A stretch of 51,788 bases of DNA from Nocardioides albidus (GCF_006335005.1 NZ_VDMP01000027.1:268599-320386); one strand, 5' to 3'; positions 24,726 to 41,218 are shown, numbered from the stretch's first letter. A program made the numbers and translations. Notes: generated from the sequence alone by a model not told the origin.

Positions 24726-25982
24726 GTGAACCGGATCCTCGCTGCCCACAAGGCGCTCGGCGTCGTCTTCGTGGCGATGCTGCTGCTCGGCGTGTGGCTG
24801 ACCTATGCGACCTTCACGAAGAAGTTCACCGACTACGACGAGGTCACGCTCAACACCTCGACGATCGGTCTCCAGCTCCCCACCCGCGCCGACGTGAAGG
24901 TCCGCGGCGTGATCGTGGGGGAGGTGCTCGAGGCCCGCTCGGGTCCCGAAGGTGCCGTGCTGACGCTGGGGATCTACCCCGACAAGATCGGCGTGATCCC
25001 GGCCAACGTCACCGGCTCGATCGTCCCGAAGACGCTGTTCGGCGAGAAGTACGTCTCGCTCGTCGTTCCCGAGACCGGCCCGTCCGGCACGATCCGCGCC
25101 GGTGAGACGATCGCCCGCACCGAGGTCGCGACCGAGCTCGAGGAGGTCCTCTCCGACCTCTATCCGCTGCTGCGCACGGTCCAGCCGGCCGACCTCAACG
25201 CGACCCTGACCGCGATCGCGACGGCGCTCGAGGGCCGGGGCGAGCTGCTCGGCAAGAACCTCGAGACCCTCGACGGCTACCTCAAGCAGCTCAACCCGCA
25301 GATCCCCGCTCTGCTCGAGGACCTCAAGCTGACCGCCCAGGTCTCCGACACCTACGCCGACATCCTCCCCCAGGTGGCCCAGATCCTCGACGACACCGTG
25401 AAGACCACCGGCACGATCGAGGAGCGCGAGGCGGCGCTGACCGCGACGCTGCGCGACATCCGCAGCTTCTCCGACACCGCGCGCTCCTTCCTCGACGCCA
25501 ATGCCGTGCGACTGCGCCGCGCCGGCGAGCTGAGCACCGAGGTCCTCCGCGTGGTGGCCCGCTATGCGCCCACCATCCCGTGCATGGCCGCCGGCGTCGT
25601 CAAGGCGCAGGGCCGGCTCGCCGAGGCCTTCCGCGGCTACGAGCTCCACATCGTGCTCGAGACCCTGCAGGACCAGCCCCGCAAGTACACCGCGGCCGAC
25701 CGGCCGAGGTTCGGTGACGACCGCGGCCCCAACTGCCACGGCCTGCCCGACATCCCGTGGAGCCAGGACAACCCCTTCCCGCCGCTGCCGCACCTCAACG
25801 ACGGCATGAACGGCAGCACCGAGAAGGGCAACCTGCGTCCCGCCCCCGGCCCGCTCGGCTACACCGGGAGCCCGGACGACGTGACCGCGCTGCGCGGCGC
25901 CCTCGAGCAGGAGTACGCCGGCGCCGGCACCGACCTCAACGTCCTGCTGGCCGGGCCGCTCCTGGCGGGAGGTGCTCGCTGA
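24726..25982 (+). CDS. MceA-family substrate-conducting protein
   Basis: A 418-residue protein with an N-terminal membrane anchor (residues about 8-28), then the MCE domain (TIGLQLPTRADVKVRGVIVGEV ... GEKYVSLVV, about 45-125), then a long helical region that in solved Mce complexes forms the hydrophobic tunnel with the other five subunits, and a Pro-rich C-terminal tail with two cysteines. The GTG start at 24726 lies seven bases after yrbEB. The final TGA overlaps the mceB ATG. The cargo (lipid, sterol or fatty acid) cannot be read from the sequence. Confidence 0.9.
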   Translation: MNRILAAHKALGVVFVAMLLLGVWLTYATFTKKFTDYDEVTLNTSTIGLQLPTRADVKVRGVIVGEVLEARSGPEGAVLTLGIYPDKIGVIPANVTGSIVPKTLFGEKYVSLVVPETGPSGTIRAGETIARTEVATELEEVLSDLYPLLRTVQPADLNATLTAIATALEGRGELLGKNLETLDGYLKQLNPQIPALLEDLKLTAQVSDTYADILPQVAQILDDTVKTTGTIEEREAALTATLRDIRSFSDTARSFLDANAVRLRRAGELSTEVLRVVARYAPTIPCMAAGVVKAQGRLAEAFRGYELHIVLETLQDQPRKYTAADRPRFGDDRGPNCHGLPDIPWSQDNPFPPLPHLNDGMNGSTEKGNLRPAPGPLGYTGSPDDVTALRGALEQEYAGAGTDLNVLLAGPLLAGGAR

Positions 25983-27022
25983 TGGCGCGCGGGATGGACA
26001 AGAAGACCGGCGGCGACCTGATCCGCCTCGTCGTGTTCATGGTGTCCACGGCGCTGGCGACCAGTGTCCTCATCATCACGATCGGCAACCTCTCCTTCGG
26101 TGCGACCAAGGAGTACGCCGCCGACTTCGTCGACGCCACGGGAGTCAACAAGGGCGACGACATCCGGATCGCGGGAGTCAAGATCGGCACGGTCGAGGAG
26201 GTGGAGATCGTCGGGGCCAGCCGGGCCCGGGTCACCTTCTCGGTGGACGCCGACACCCGCCTCGACGACGCGACCCACGCCCAGATCAAGTACCGCAACC
26301 TGCTCGGTCAGCGCTACATCTCGCTCTACCAGGACGGCGAGGGGAGCCAGCGGCTGCAGGAGAAGCACACGATCCCGGTCAAGCGCACCAACGGTGCGCT
26401 CGACCTGACGGTTCTCTTCAACGGCTTCAAGCCGCTCTTCCAGGCGCTGTCTCCCGACGACATCAACAAGCTGTCCTACGAGATCGTCCAGGTCTTCCAG
26501 GGCGAGGGCGGCACCGTGGAGGGACTGCTGTCGAGCACCGCGTCGGTCACCCAGACCCTGGCCGACCGCGACAAGGTGATCGGCGAGCTGCTGAGCAACC
26601 TCGACTACGTCCTCGACCATGTCGCCGACCGTGACAAGCAGCTGACCGACCTCATCGACAGCTTCCGCTCCCTCGTCGGCGGGCTCAACGAGGACCGCGA
26701 GGCGATCTTGGGCTCCCTCGACTCGATCTCGGAGCTGTCGGTGCAGACCGCCGCTCTCGTCACGGACATCAAGGACCCGTTCGTCAAGGACATCAAGGAG
26801 CTGCGCCGCGTCGCAGGCAGCCTCGACGACAACCGTCAGGAGATCGACCGCGCCCTGCAGGTCCTGCCGATCAAGCTGACCAAGATCGGGCGTACGGCGA
26901 CCTACGGGTCGTGGTTCAACTTCTACCTGTGCCACTTCAAGGCCACGATCAAGGTCCCCGGCCTCGCCAACCCGGTCGGCGCCACCTATGGCGCGACCGC
27001 CGACCGATGCACGCTGGGATGA
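25982..27022 (+). CDS. MceB-family protein
   Basis: A 346-residue Mce subunit: N-terminal anchor (VFMVSTALATSVLIITI), MCE domain (YAADFVDATGVNKGDDIRIAGVKIGTVEEVEI ... LLGQRYISLYQ), then long alpha-helical heptad-rich sequence (LLSSTASVTQTLADRDKVIGEL and following) and a short C-terminal segment with two cysteines. ATG at 25982 shares a base with the mceA stop. As the second of six, it should take one position in the hetero-hexameric tunnel. Confidence 0.9.
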   Translation: MARGMDKKTGGDLIRLVVFMVSTALATSVLIITIGNLSFGATKEYAADFVDATGVNKGDDIRIAGVKIGTVEEVEIVGASRARVTFSVDADTRLDDATHAQIKYRNLLGQRYISLYQDGEGSQRLQEKHTIPVKRTNGALDLTVLFNGFKPLFQALSPDDINKLSYEIVQVFQGEGGTVEGLLSSTASVTQTLADRDKVIGELLSNLDYVLDHVADRDKQLTDLIDSFRSLVGGLNEDREAILGSLDSISELSVQTAALVTDIKDPFVKDIKELRRVAGSLDDNRQEIDRALQVLPIKLTKIGRTATYGSWFNFYLCHFKATIKVPGLANPVGATYGATADRCTLG

Positions 27023-27035
27023 GGGGAGGAGTCGA

Positions 27036-28004
27036 ATGAAGCCCTTCCGCGAGCGCAACCCCGTGCTGATCGGGGCCGTGAGCATCGCCGTCCTGCTGCT
27101 CGGCCTGGTCGCCGCCTTCCGCGCGAACGACCTGCCGCTTATCGGCGGTGGCGACACCTACTACGCCTCCTTCTCCGAGGCGGGGGGCCTCAAGCCGAAG
27201 GACGAGGTCCGCATCGCCGGGGTCCGGGTCGGCCAGGTCACCTCGATGGAGCTCGACGGCAACTCGGTCAAGGTCGGGTTCAAGATCAAGACCGACGCCG
27301 AGTTCGGCGACCAGACCCGGGCCGACATCAAGGTGAAGACCATCCTCGGCTCGATGTACCTCGCCCTGCACCCGGCGGGCGACGGCCAGCTCGCCGAGGA
27401 GGCGGTCATCCCCGTCGAGCGCACGAGCTCGCCGTACGACGTCGTCGAGGCCTTCACCGGGCTGGCCGAGACCTCGGCCGACATCGACACCGACCAGCTC
27501 GCCGGCGCGCTGACCACGCTGGCCGACCTGACCCGCAACACGCCCGAGGAGTTCCGCTCGGCCCTCGGCGGGCTCTCGGCGCTCGCGCAGACAGTCGCCT
27601 CGCGCGACGACGAGATCAACTCGCTGCTGAAGAACCTCAACCGGGTCTCGACCGTGCTCGACTCGCGCGACGAGGACATCGTGGCCCTGATGAAGGACGC
27701 CGACACGCTGTTCACCGCGCTGCTCCAGCGCAAGGCGCAGATCCACCGCCTGCTGGAGTCGACGAGCACCCTCAGCACGAAGCTCACCGGACTGATCAAG
27801 GACAGCCGCGCCGATCTCAAGCCCGCGCTGGACCACCTCGACTCGGTGCTGCAGGTCGTGAAGAAGAACGAGGACAACCTGGAGGACTCGATCCGCCTGA
27901 TGGCGCCCTTCTACCGCGTGTTCGCCAGCACCCTCGGCAACGGACCCTGGTTCGACACCTACATCTTCAACCTGCCCCCCGTCCCCGGGACGGTGACGCC
28001 ATGA
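27036..28004 (+). CDS. MceC-family protein
   Basis: A 322-residue Mce subunit with a short basic N-terminus, a membrane anchor (VLIGAVSIAVLLLGLVAAF), the MCE domain (YYASFSEAGGLKPKDEVRIAGVRVGQVTSMEL ... ILGSMYLAL) and a coiled, helical C-terminal half. There is no cysteine. ATG 27036 is preceded by GGGGAGGAG. Its stop overlaps the mceD start (ATGA). Confidence 0.9.
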   Translation: MKPFRERNPVLIGAVSIAVLLLGLVAAFRANDLPLIGGGDTYYASFSEAGGLKPKDEVRIAGVRVGQVTSMELDGNSVKVGFKIKTDAEFGDQTRADIKVKTILGSMYLALHPAGDGQLAEEAVIPVERTSSPYDVVEAFTGLAETSADIDTDQLAGALTTLADLTRNTPEEFRSALGGLSALAQTVASRDDEINSLLKNLNRVSTVLDSRDEDIVALMKDADTLFTALLQRKAQIHRLLESTSTLSTKLTGLIKDSRADLKPALDHLDSVLQVVKKNEDNLEDSIRLMAPFYRVFASTLGNGPWFDTYIFNLPPVPGTVTP

Positions 28005-29137
28005 GTGGCGCGCGGCGCTGGCTGCCGCTGGCCGTGATCGGCGTCCTGATCGTCACCGGCCTGGTCTGGATGCTCGGCAGCGGGAGCAGCGACAAGACCG
28101 TGACCGCCTACTTCCCCCGGACCGTGTCGGTCTACGAGGGCAGCGAGGTCCGGGTCCTCGGGATCCCCGTCGGGCAGGTTCGCGAGGTGGTGCCCGAGGG
28201 CACCAAGGTCAAGGTCGTGATGGCCTACGACTCCGATGTCCGGGTGCCGGCCGACGCCGACGCCGTCATCGTGTCGCCCTCGGTCGTCGGTGACCGCTAC
28301 ATCCAGCTCTCTCCGGCCTTCGAGGACGGCGACGAGCCGATGGCCGACAACACCGTCATCGACGCGACGAAGACCGCCATCCCGCTGGAGCTGGACGAGA
28401 TCTACGGCAGCATCGACAGGCTCACCGTCGCCCTCGGTCCCGACGGCGCCAACAAGGACGGCGCCCTCAGCGACCTGCTCGAGCAGACGGCGAAGAACTT
28501 CGGTGGTCAGGGCGCCCAGTTCCACCAGACGATCGAGGACTTCGGCCGGCTGAGCGAGACGCTCGACAACAACAAGGACGACCTCTTCGAGTCGGCCAGG
28601 CAGCTCGAGTCCTTCCTCAAGACGCTCGCCGACAACGACACCACGGTGCGCGACTTCAACAAGTCGCTCGGCGACGTCTCCAGCCTGCTGGCCGACGAGC
28701 GCCAGGAGCTCACGTCCGCGCTGTCCAACCTCGGTACGGCGCTCGACCAGGTCGCCCGCTTCGTCAAGCGCAACCGCGCGGTGCTGGGCCGCAACATCCG
28801 CGACCTCAACCGCGTCTCCAAGGTGCTGGTGCGCCAGCGAGGCGCGCTCGACGAGCTGCTCCAGGCGGGCCCGCTGGCGCTGACGAACCTCTACCACACC
28901 TACAACCCCAAGGACGGCACGCTCGACACCAACGCCAACCTGGGCAACCTGGTGCACGAGCTGACGTCGAACCCGTCCGCGGTCGTCTGCGCCCTGGTGT
29001 CGGGTGCCGACCAGAGCGGCGACCTGTGCGACCTGGTCGACACGCTGCTGCCGCGAGGCGCGCCGTTCGGCACCGGCTCCTGGTACGGCCAGCCCTACGA
29101 CCCCACGCTCAACGGCCTCGTGGAGGTGGACCGATGA
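28001..29137 (+). CDS. MceD-family protein
   Basis: A 378-residue Mce subunit: membrane anchor (LAVIGVLIVTGLVWML), MCE domain (VTAYFPRTVSVYEGSEVRVLGIPVGQV ... VVGDRYIQLSPAF), then helical repeats with many charged residues and a C-terminal region with two cysteines (VVCALVSGADQSGDLC). ATGA overlaps join it to mceC before and mceE after. Confidence 0.9.
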   Translation: MSGARRWLPLAVIGVLIVTGLVWMLGSGSSDKTVTAYFPRTVSVYEGSEVRVLGIPVGQVREVVPEGTKVKVVMAYDSDVRVPADADAVIVSPSVVGDRYIQLSPAFEDGDEPMADNTVIDATKTAIPLELDEIYGSIDRLTVALGPDGANKDGALSDLLEQTAKNFGGQGAQFHQTIEDFGRLSETLDNNKDDLFESARQLESFLKTLADNDTTVRDFNKSLGDVSSLLADERQELTSALSNLGTALDQVARFVKRNRAVLGRNIRDLNRVSKVLVRQRGALDELLQAGPLALTNLYHTYNPKDGTLDTNANLGNLVHELTSNPSAVVCALVSGADQSGDLCDLVDTLLPRGAPFGTGSWYGQPYDPTLNGLVEVDR

Positions 29138-30606
29138 GCCGCGTCACCTCACTGCGGACCCGGCTGCGGGCCGGCGTCGCGCTGCTCGCGGGAGCGCTCC
29201 TGCTGACGGGCTGCGACTTCGACGTCTACGAGCTCCCGCTGCCCGGCGGCGCCGACACCGGCGACGACCCGATGACGATCAGCGTGCGCTTCGACGACGT
29301 CCTCGACCTGGTGCCCAAGTCCTCGGTCAAGGTCAACGACGTCGCCGTCGGCAAGGTGACCGACGTCCGCCTCGACGGCTACCAGGCCGTGGTGACCCTC
29401 GAGCTGCGCAAGGACGTCGACCTGCCGGACAACCCGGTCGCCTCGATCCGCCAGACCAGCCTGCTCGGCGAGAAGTTCGTGTCCCTGGCGGCTCCGGAGA
29501 CCGGCGCCCAGGGCCACCTCTCCGACGGCGACGTCATCAAGGACGGCGGACGCAACCCGGAGGTCGAGGAGGTGCTCGGCGCGCTGAGCCTGGTCCTCAA
29601 CGGTGGCGGCATCGCCCAGCTCAAGACCATCACCAGCGAGCTCAACCTCGCGCTCGAGGGCCGTGAGGACTCCGCGAAGTCGGTCCTCACCCAGGTCTCG
29701 TCGCTGATGGGCCAGCTCGACCAGCGCAAGCAGGACATCGTCGCGGCGATCGAGTCGGTCAACCGGCTCGCGATCACCGCCCGCACGCACCAGGCCAGCA
29801 TCGACCGGGCTCTGGACGAGCTGCCCAGCGCGCTCGAGTCCCTCGACCGGCAGCGCGACGACCTGGTCCGGATGCTCGACGGGCTCACCCAGCTCAGCGA
29901 CGTCGGCGTCCGCGTCATCAAGACCACCAAGGCCGCAACGATCGACACCTTGAAGATGCTCAACCCGGTGCTCTTCCAGATCGCCCAGGCCGGGGACGAC
30001 TTCGCCCAGGGATTCAGCACCTTCCTGACCTATCCGTTCATCGACGAGTCCGTCGGGCGGGACCCGCAGGTCGCGCGCAACCTCCACATGGGTGACTACG
30101 TCAACCTGTCGGTCGATCTCGCGCTCGACCTCGGCAACCTGCGCCTCCCCGGCGTCGCCTGCATCGCGACCGACCAGCTGCCCGACCTGCCGCTGGACGT
30201 GCTGATCGACCTGAAGACGCTGTGCCCGGCAGCCACGCAGAGCCTTCAGGCCTGCTTGAAGACGCCGCCGGACCCGCAGGCGTGCCTCAAGCTGCCGGGT
30301 GCGCTGCTCGACGATGTCTGCGAGGCCGTCAAGCTGCTGTGCGGCGTGACCGGCGGACTCACCGGTGCCGCGAGGACCGGCCCGACGGCCGGCAGCCCGA
30401 GCGCGACCGACAACCAGCTGGGCACCTTGCTGTCGACCGTGCTCGGCGGTGGCGGGCTCGGCCGTCCGGCGCCCGGCGGGAGCAGCCCGTCCGACGTCCT
30501 GTGGCGCGACTTCGACACGACGTACGACGCCGGTCTCGTCAGCCTGTACGCCGCACCCCTGGTCGCCAGTCGCCAGATCGAGCAGAAGGTGGGGTCGGCG
30601 CAGTGA
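29134..30606 (+). CDS. MceE-family lipoprotein
   Basis: A 490-residue Mce subunit and the only lipoprotein of the six, as is usual for MceE. The lipobox is LLTGC with cysteine 27. The MCE domain (about 45-130) begins MTISVRFDDVLDLVPKSSVKVNDVAVGKV. After the helical tunnel segment there is a region (about 342-402) with six cysteines in 60 residues, then a Gly/Pro/Ser-rich linker and a short conserved tail. That cysteine cluster could form three disulfides. Both ends overlap the neighbouring genes by four bases. Confidence 0.9.
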   Translation: MSRVTSLRTRLRAGVALLAGALLLTGCDFDVYELPLPGGADTGDDPMTISVRFDDVLDLVPKSSVKVNDVAVGKVTDVRLDGYQAVVTLELRKDVDLPDNPVASIRQTSLLGEKFVSLAAPETGAQGHLSDGDVIKDGGRNPEVEEVLGALSLVLNGGGIAQLKTITSELNLALEGREDSAKSVLTQVSSLMGQLDQRKQDIVAAIESVNRLAITARTHQASIDRALDELPSALESLDRQRDDLVRMLDGLTQLSDVGVRVIKTTKAATIDTLKMLNPVLFQIAQAGDDFAQGFSTFLTYPFIDESVGRDPQVARNLHMGDYVNLSVDLALDLGNLRLPGVACIATDQLPDLPLDVLIDLKTLCPAATQSLQACLKTPPDPQACLKLPGALLDDVCEAVKLLCGVTGGLTGAARTGPTAGSPSATDNQLGTLLSTVLGGGGLGRPAPGGSSPSDVLWRDFDTTYDAGLVSLYAAPLVASRQIEQKVGSAQ

Positions 30607-31910
30607 TCACCCGTCGTACTCGCATCCAGCTCCTCGTCTTCGCCCTCATCACCCTGCTCGGCGTCACCTTCGTCGGGGCCCGCTACGCCAAGCTCGACCG
30701 GATGGTCGTCGACCGCACCTACACGGTCACCGCCCACTACCCCCAGTCGGGTGGCATCTTCACCGGCGCCGAGGTGACCTACCGCGGTGTCGGGATCGGC
30801 AGCGTCGGCGACCTCGTGCTGACCGACGAGGGTGTCGACGTCCACCTCGACATCGACAAGAAGTGGGACAAGATCCCGCTCGACAGCCTGGCCCTGGTCG
30901 GCAACCGCTCGGCCGTCGGCGAGCAGTACGTCGAGCTGCAGCCCCAGACCGACGCGGGCCCCTACCTCCGGGAGGGCTCGGAGATCTCCGAGGTCGCGAC
31001 CCCGATCGCCACCGAGAAGCTGCTCGGCGATCTCTCGGCCACCGTCGCCAGCGTCGACCGGCAGGCGCTGCAGACGACCGTCAGCGAGCTCGGCCAGGCC
31101 TTCGCCGACACCGGGCCGGACCTGCAGCGCATCATCGACACCGGCAACTCCTTCATCGAGACCGCCGACGAGAACTTCGACCTCACCACGGCCCTCATCA
31201 AGGACAGCAACACCGTCCTGCGGGGCCAGGTCGCCTCGGAGTCCTCACTGCGCACCTTCGCCCAGCAGCTCTCGCTGTTCAGCTCCGCGCTCGCCGGCGC
31301 CGACCCGGCGCTGCGCCAGGTGATCGACTCCGGCTCGGTCGCCGCGACCCAGCTGCGGACCTTCCTGGAGCAGAACGGCGTCGAGCTCAGCGAGCTGCTC
31401 GCCAACCTGGTCGCCACCGGCGAGGTCGTGGTCCAGCACCTCGACGCCCTCAAGCAGATGCTCGTCGTCTACCCCTACGCCGTCGCCGCCGGCCAGGTGG
31501 TCGTCGGCCGCAAGTCCAAGCAGGCGGGGGGCAGCGGCTTCTGGGACGCCCACTTCGGCCTGATCCTCTCGCCGAGCTCCACCCCCTGCTACGCGGGCTA
31601 CCTCAAGGCGCGCCGCAACCCGGAGTCGGACCGCGGCAACGCGCCGATGCCCGACAACGTCGGCTGCACCGAGCCGATCACCAAGAGCAACCCGCGCGGC
31701 ACGCAGAACCTCCCGCGCGTCGCACCCGGGGTCCAGGGCTACGACGTCGGGGTCCGGGTGGACCCCGCGACCGGCGAGCTGACCTGGGGCGTGACGGCCC
31801 AGGGCGAGGCGTGGTCCGACACGCGCGGTAACGTGGCGCCCCCGTCCCTGGGGAAGGACTCCTGGAAGTGGCTCTACCTCCAACCGCTGCTCGACCCGAC
31901 CGCCCGTTGA
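30603..31910 (+). CDS. MceF-family protein
   Basis: A 435-residue Mce subunit, the last of the six. N-terminal anchor (LLVFALITLLGVTFVGARYAK), MCE domain (YTVTAHYPQSGGIFTGAEVTYRGVGIGSV ... SAVGEQYVELQP), helical region, then about 130 C-terminal residues with two cysteines in the SSTPCYAGY/NVGCTEP area and a tryptophan-rich end. The GTG overlaps the mceE stop. In solved Mce complexes, MceF-type tails help close the tip of the tunnel. Confidence 0.9.
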   Translation: MITRRTRIQLLVFALITLLGVTFVGARYAKLDRMVVDRTYTVTAHYPQSGGIFTGAEVTYRGVGIGSVGDLVLTDEGVDVHLDIDKKWDKIPLDSLALVGNRSAVGEQYVELQPQTDAGPYLREGSEISEVATPIATEKLLGDLSATVASVDRQALQTTVSELGQAFADTGPDLQRIIDTGNSFIETADENFDLTTALIKDSNTVLRGQVASESSLRTFAQQLSLFSSALAGADPALRQVIDSGSVAATQLRTFLEQNGVELSELLANLVATGEVVVQHLDALKQMLVVYPYAVAAGQVVVGRKSKQAGGSGFWDAHFGLILSPSSTPCYAGYLKARRNPESDRGNAPMPDNVGCTEPITKSNPRGTQNLPRVAPGVQGYDVGVRVDPATGELTWGVTAQGEAWSDTRGNVAPPSLGKDSWKWLYLQPLLDPTAR

Positions 31911-31929
31911 GCGCGTCGAGGCACATCGC

Positions 31930-32637
31930 GTGAAGGGCACCAGTGCCACGCTCCGCTGGAGCGTGATCGGACTGCTGCTCGGCGTCGTCGTCGCGGCGCT
32001 CGGCGTCAGTGTGTGGACGCTGGTCGACAAGGGCGCCGGATCCAACCCGGGCAAGAGGCTCGACTCCCTCATCGACCCGCCGCGCGACGAGAGCACCGAC
32101 CGCGAGAAGGTGCTCGCCGCCGGCCGGACCTTCGTGCAGCGCTTCAACACCTACGGCCCGGAGATGCTCGACACGTCGGGCAAGATGCCCGACTACGCCT
32201 CGCTCGGCAAGCTGATGACCGCGAAGTTCCGCACCGTCTTCGACAAGAACGTCGGCTACGCGGAGGAGACCGTCAAGCAGACCCAGACCGACCGGGTCGG
32301 CACGCCGTACGCCGTCGGCGTGGCCAGCATCGACGACGACTCCGCCGTGGTCCTGGTCGCCGGCATCGTCCAGTTCACGCTGCCGGACCCCTCCGCTCCG
32401 ACCGACGCCTCCAAGCGGGTCCCGCTCGAGCCGCTCCGGTTCCGCTACGAGGTATCCCTGGTGAAGCAGCACGGCACCTGGCTGGTCGACGACCTCGACG
32501 ACCTCGACGACCAGCTGCCCTCCTTCGGCGAGGCGTCGATCCCCGAAGGTGGGGGAGCGGGGGAGCAGCCCTCGGGCCAGCCGTCCGCTCCCGCGACGAC
32601 GCCGTCCCCGAGCCGCACCGGGGAGGACGAGCAGTGA
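31930..32637 (+). CDS. Mce-associated membrane protein
   Basis: A 235-residue protein of the Mce-associated (Mas) type: short basic N-terminus, one membrane helix (VIGLLLGVVVAALGVSVWTLV), and an extracytoplasmic domain resembling the NTF2/VirB8-like fold (REKVLAAGRTFVQRFNTYG ... LVKQHGTWLVDDLDDLDD), then a Pro/Ser/Gly-rich tail. Such proteins stabilise or accompany Mce complexes in mycobacteria. GTG start 20 bases after mceF; its stop overlaps the next gene (GTGA). Confidence 0.85.
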   Translation: MKGTSATLRWSVIGLLLGVVVAALGVSVWTLVDKGAGSNPGKRLDSLIDPPRDESTDREKVLAAGRTFVQRFNTYGPEMLDTSGKMPDYASLGKLMTAKFRTVFDKNVGYAEETVKQTQTDRVGTPYAVGVASIDDDSAVVLVAGIVQFTLPDPSAPTDASKRVPLEPLRFRYEVSLVKQHGTWLVDDLDDLDDQLPSFGEASIPEGGGAGEQPSGQPSAPATTPSPSRTGEDEQ

Positions 32638-33488
32638 GCACCAACCTCTACGACCTTCTCGACGTCGACGAGACGGCCGGCGCCGACGAGATCCGGGCGG
32701 CCTGGAAGCGCGCGATCGCCGACCTCGACCCGACCGAGCGCCGCTTCCGCGCCTACAACGACGCCGCCGGCGTCCTGCTCGACCCCGACAAGCGCGCGGC
32801 GTACGACGCCGAGCTGGCGGCCGAGCGCGAGGCGGACGAGGCGGCGGCGGAGCCCGCCGTGCCTCCCGCGGCTGCGACGGAGCCCGCCGAGACGGCGACC
32901 GCGGACGACCCGACCCCGTCCCCCGCCGAGCGCCGCGGCCCCGGTCCGATCGCCCTGGCCGCCGCGGCCGTCGCGGCGGTCCTGTCGGTGATCCTCGCCG
33001 TGGTCGTCGTCACGCTGCCCGGCGCGCGCGGCGACGACTCCGCCCGGGAGCTGAGCGCGCGCAACGTCCGCGTCGAGCGCGCGGCGCTCGAAGCCGAGGG
33101 CGCCGCCGAGCAGATGGTCGCCCCGGTGCTCTCCTACGACCACCGGACCATGGCCACCGACCTCGAGCGCCTGCGCGGCTTCATGACCGACAAGATGGCC
33201 GAGAAGCAGGCCAGGGGCTGGCCCGAGCTCACCAAGGAGGCCGAGGCCCAGAAGGTGGTGGTCGTCGCCAGGTCCGCCGGCACCGCCCTGACCCGGGTCT
33301 CCGAGAACGGCCGGCGCGCCACCGTGGTGGTGTTCATCGACCAGCACGTCACGAAGGCGGGCAAGGACCCGTTCGTGCTGCGGATGTGGGCGACCTTCTC
33401 CCTGCTGAGGGCAGCGGGCAGCGAGTCCAAGTGGCTCCTCGACGACCTGTGCACCGACGACTCCTGCGACGACCTGGACAACGGCTGA
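32634..33488 (+). CDS. J-domain-like Mce-associated membrane protein lacking HPD
   Basis: A 284-residue protein with an unusual layout. Residues 1-65 match a J-domain in pattern (LYDLLDVDETAGADEIRAAW, then DAAGVLLDPDKRAAYD), but the helix-loop motif that must read HPD is DLDP, so it should not stimulate DnaK ATPase. A Pro/Ala-rich linker leads to one membrane helix (IALAAAAVAAVLSVILAVVVV, near 105-125). The outer part resembles the Mce-associated fold (LEAEGAAEQMVAPVLSYDH ... SKWLLDDLCTDDSCDD). The J-like part is therefore cytoplasmic. It overlaps the previous Mas gene and closes the Mce operon. Confidence 0.8.
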   Translation: MSTNLYDLLDVDETAGADEIRAAWKRAIADLDPTERRFRAYNDAAGVLLDPDKRAAYDAELAAEREADEAAAEPAVPPAAATEPAETATADDPTPSPAERRGPGPIALAAAAVAAVLSVILAVVVVTLPGARGDDSARELSARNVRVERAALEAEGAAEQMVAPVLSYDHRTMATDLERLRGFMTDKMAEKQARGWPELTKEAEAQKVVVVARSAGTALTRVSENGRRATVVVFIDQHVTKAGKDPFVLRMWATFSLLRAAGSESKWLLDDLCTDDSCDDLDNG

Positions 33489-33495
33489 CCCACCC

Positions 33496-33537
33496 GCTCC
33501 GGGCGCGGCGGCCTTGACCTCGGGGCGGCGCCCGAGC
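33496..33537 (+). terminator. Possible Mce operon terminator
   Basis: gctccgggcgc (33496-33506) can pair with gcgcccgagc (33528-33537) with one bulged base and a 21-base loop, eight bases after the last Mce gene. The weak loop makes this tentative. Confidence 0.45.
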
Positions 33538-33609
33538 ATGATCGGCGGACCGGTCTGCGCCGGACACCGATGGGCCGCCCCGGCTGCGCGACGATTTGCG
33601 CAGCCGATA

Positions 33610-33638
33610 TTGTGGAGCGCTCGCTGGTCGTGTATCGT
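33610..33638 (+). promoter_or_regulatory. Promoter of rpoB-rpoC
   Basis: TTGTGG (33610-33615), a 17-base spacer, then TATCGT (33633-33638). The start would be near 33646, about 95 bases before the rpoB start codon. This is needed because the Mce operon separates rpoB from the rplJL promoter. Confidence 0.65.
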
Positions 33639-33740
33639 GGCTCCTTGCGCCTGCCCTCAGATGCGCTTCGGCCTGCCCGGTGGCCGATGACGTGGTGGGC
33701 CGGGCGCTCTCGAAGAGTCGAACCCGTCGAAGGACAACTC

Positions 33741-37250
<3,510 letters not shown>

Positions 37251-37257
37251 TGCGTGC

Positions 37258-37288
37258 GGAGGTGCGCCGGCCCCGCCGGCGTACCTCC
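37258..37288 (+). other. Strong hairpin between rpoB and rpoC
   Basis: Arms 37258-37271 and 37275-37288 form a 14-pair stem (one G-U pair) closing on three cytosines, eight bases after the rpoB stop and 52 bases before rpoC. No T-run follows. It may attenuate, stabilise or be a processing site that sets the beta to beta-prime mRNA ratio. Confidence 0.75.
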
Positions 37289-37339
37289 CCGCTGAAGTCC
37301 TCCCTCTCTTCTTTCTTCAGAGCGAACTAAGGAACAACG

Positions 37340-41214
<3,875 letters not shown>

Positions 41215-41218
<4 letters not shown>

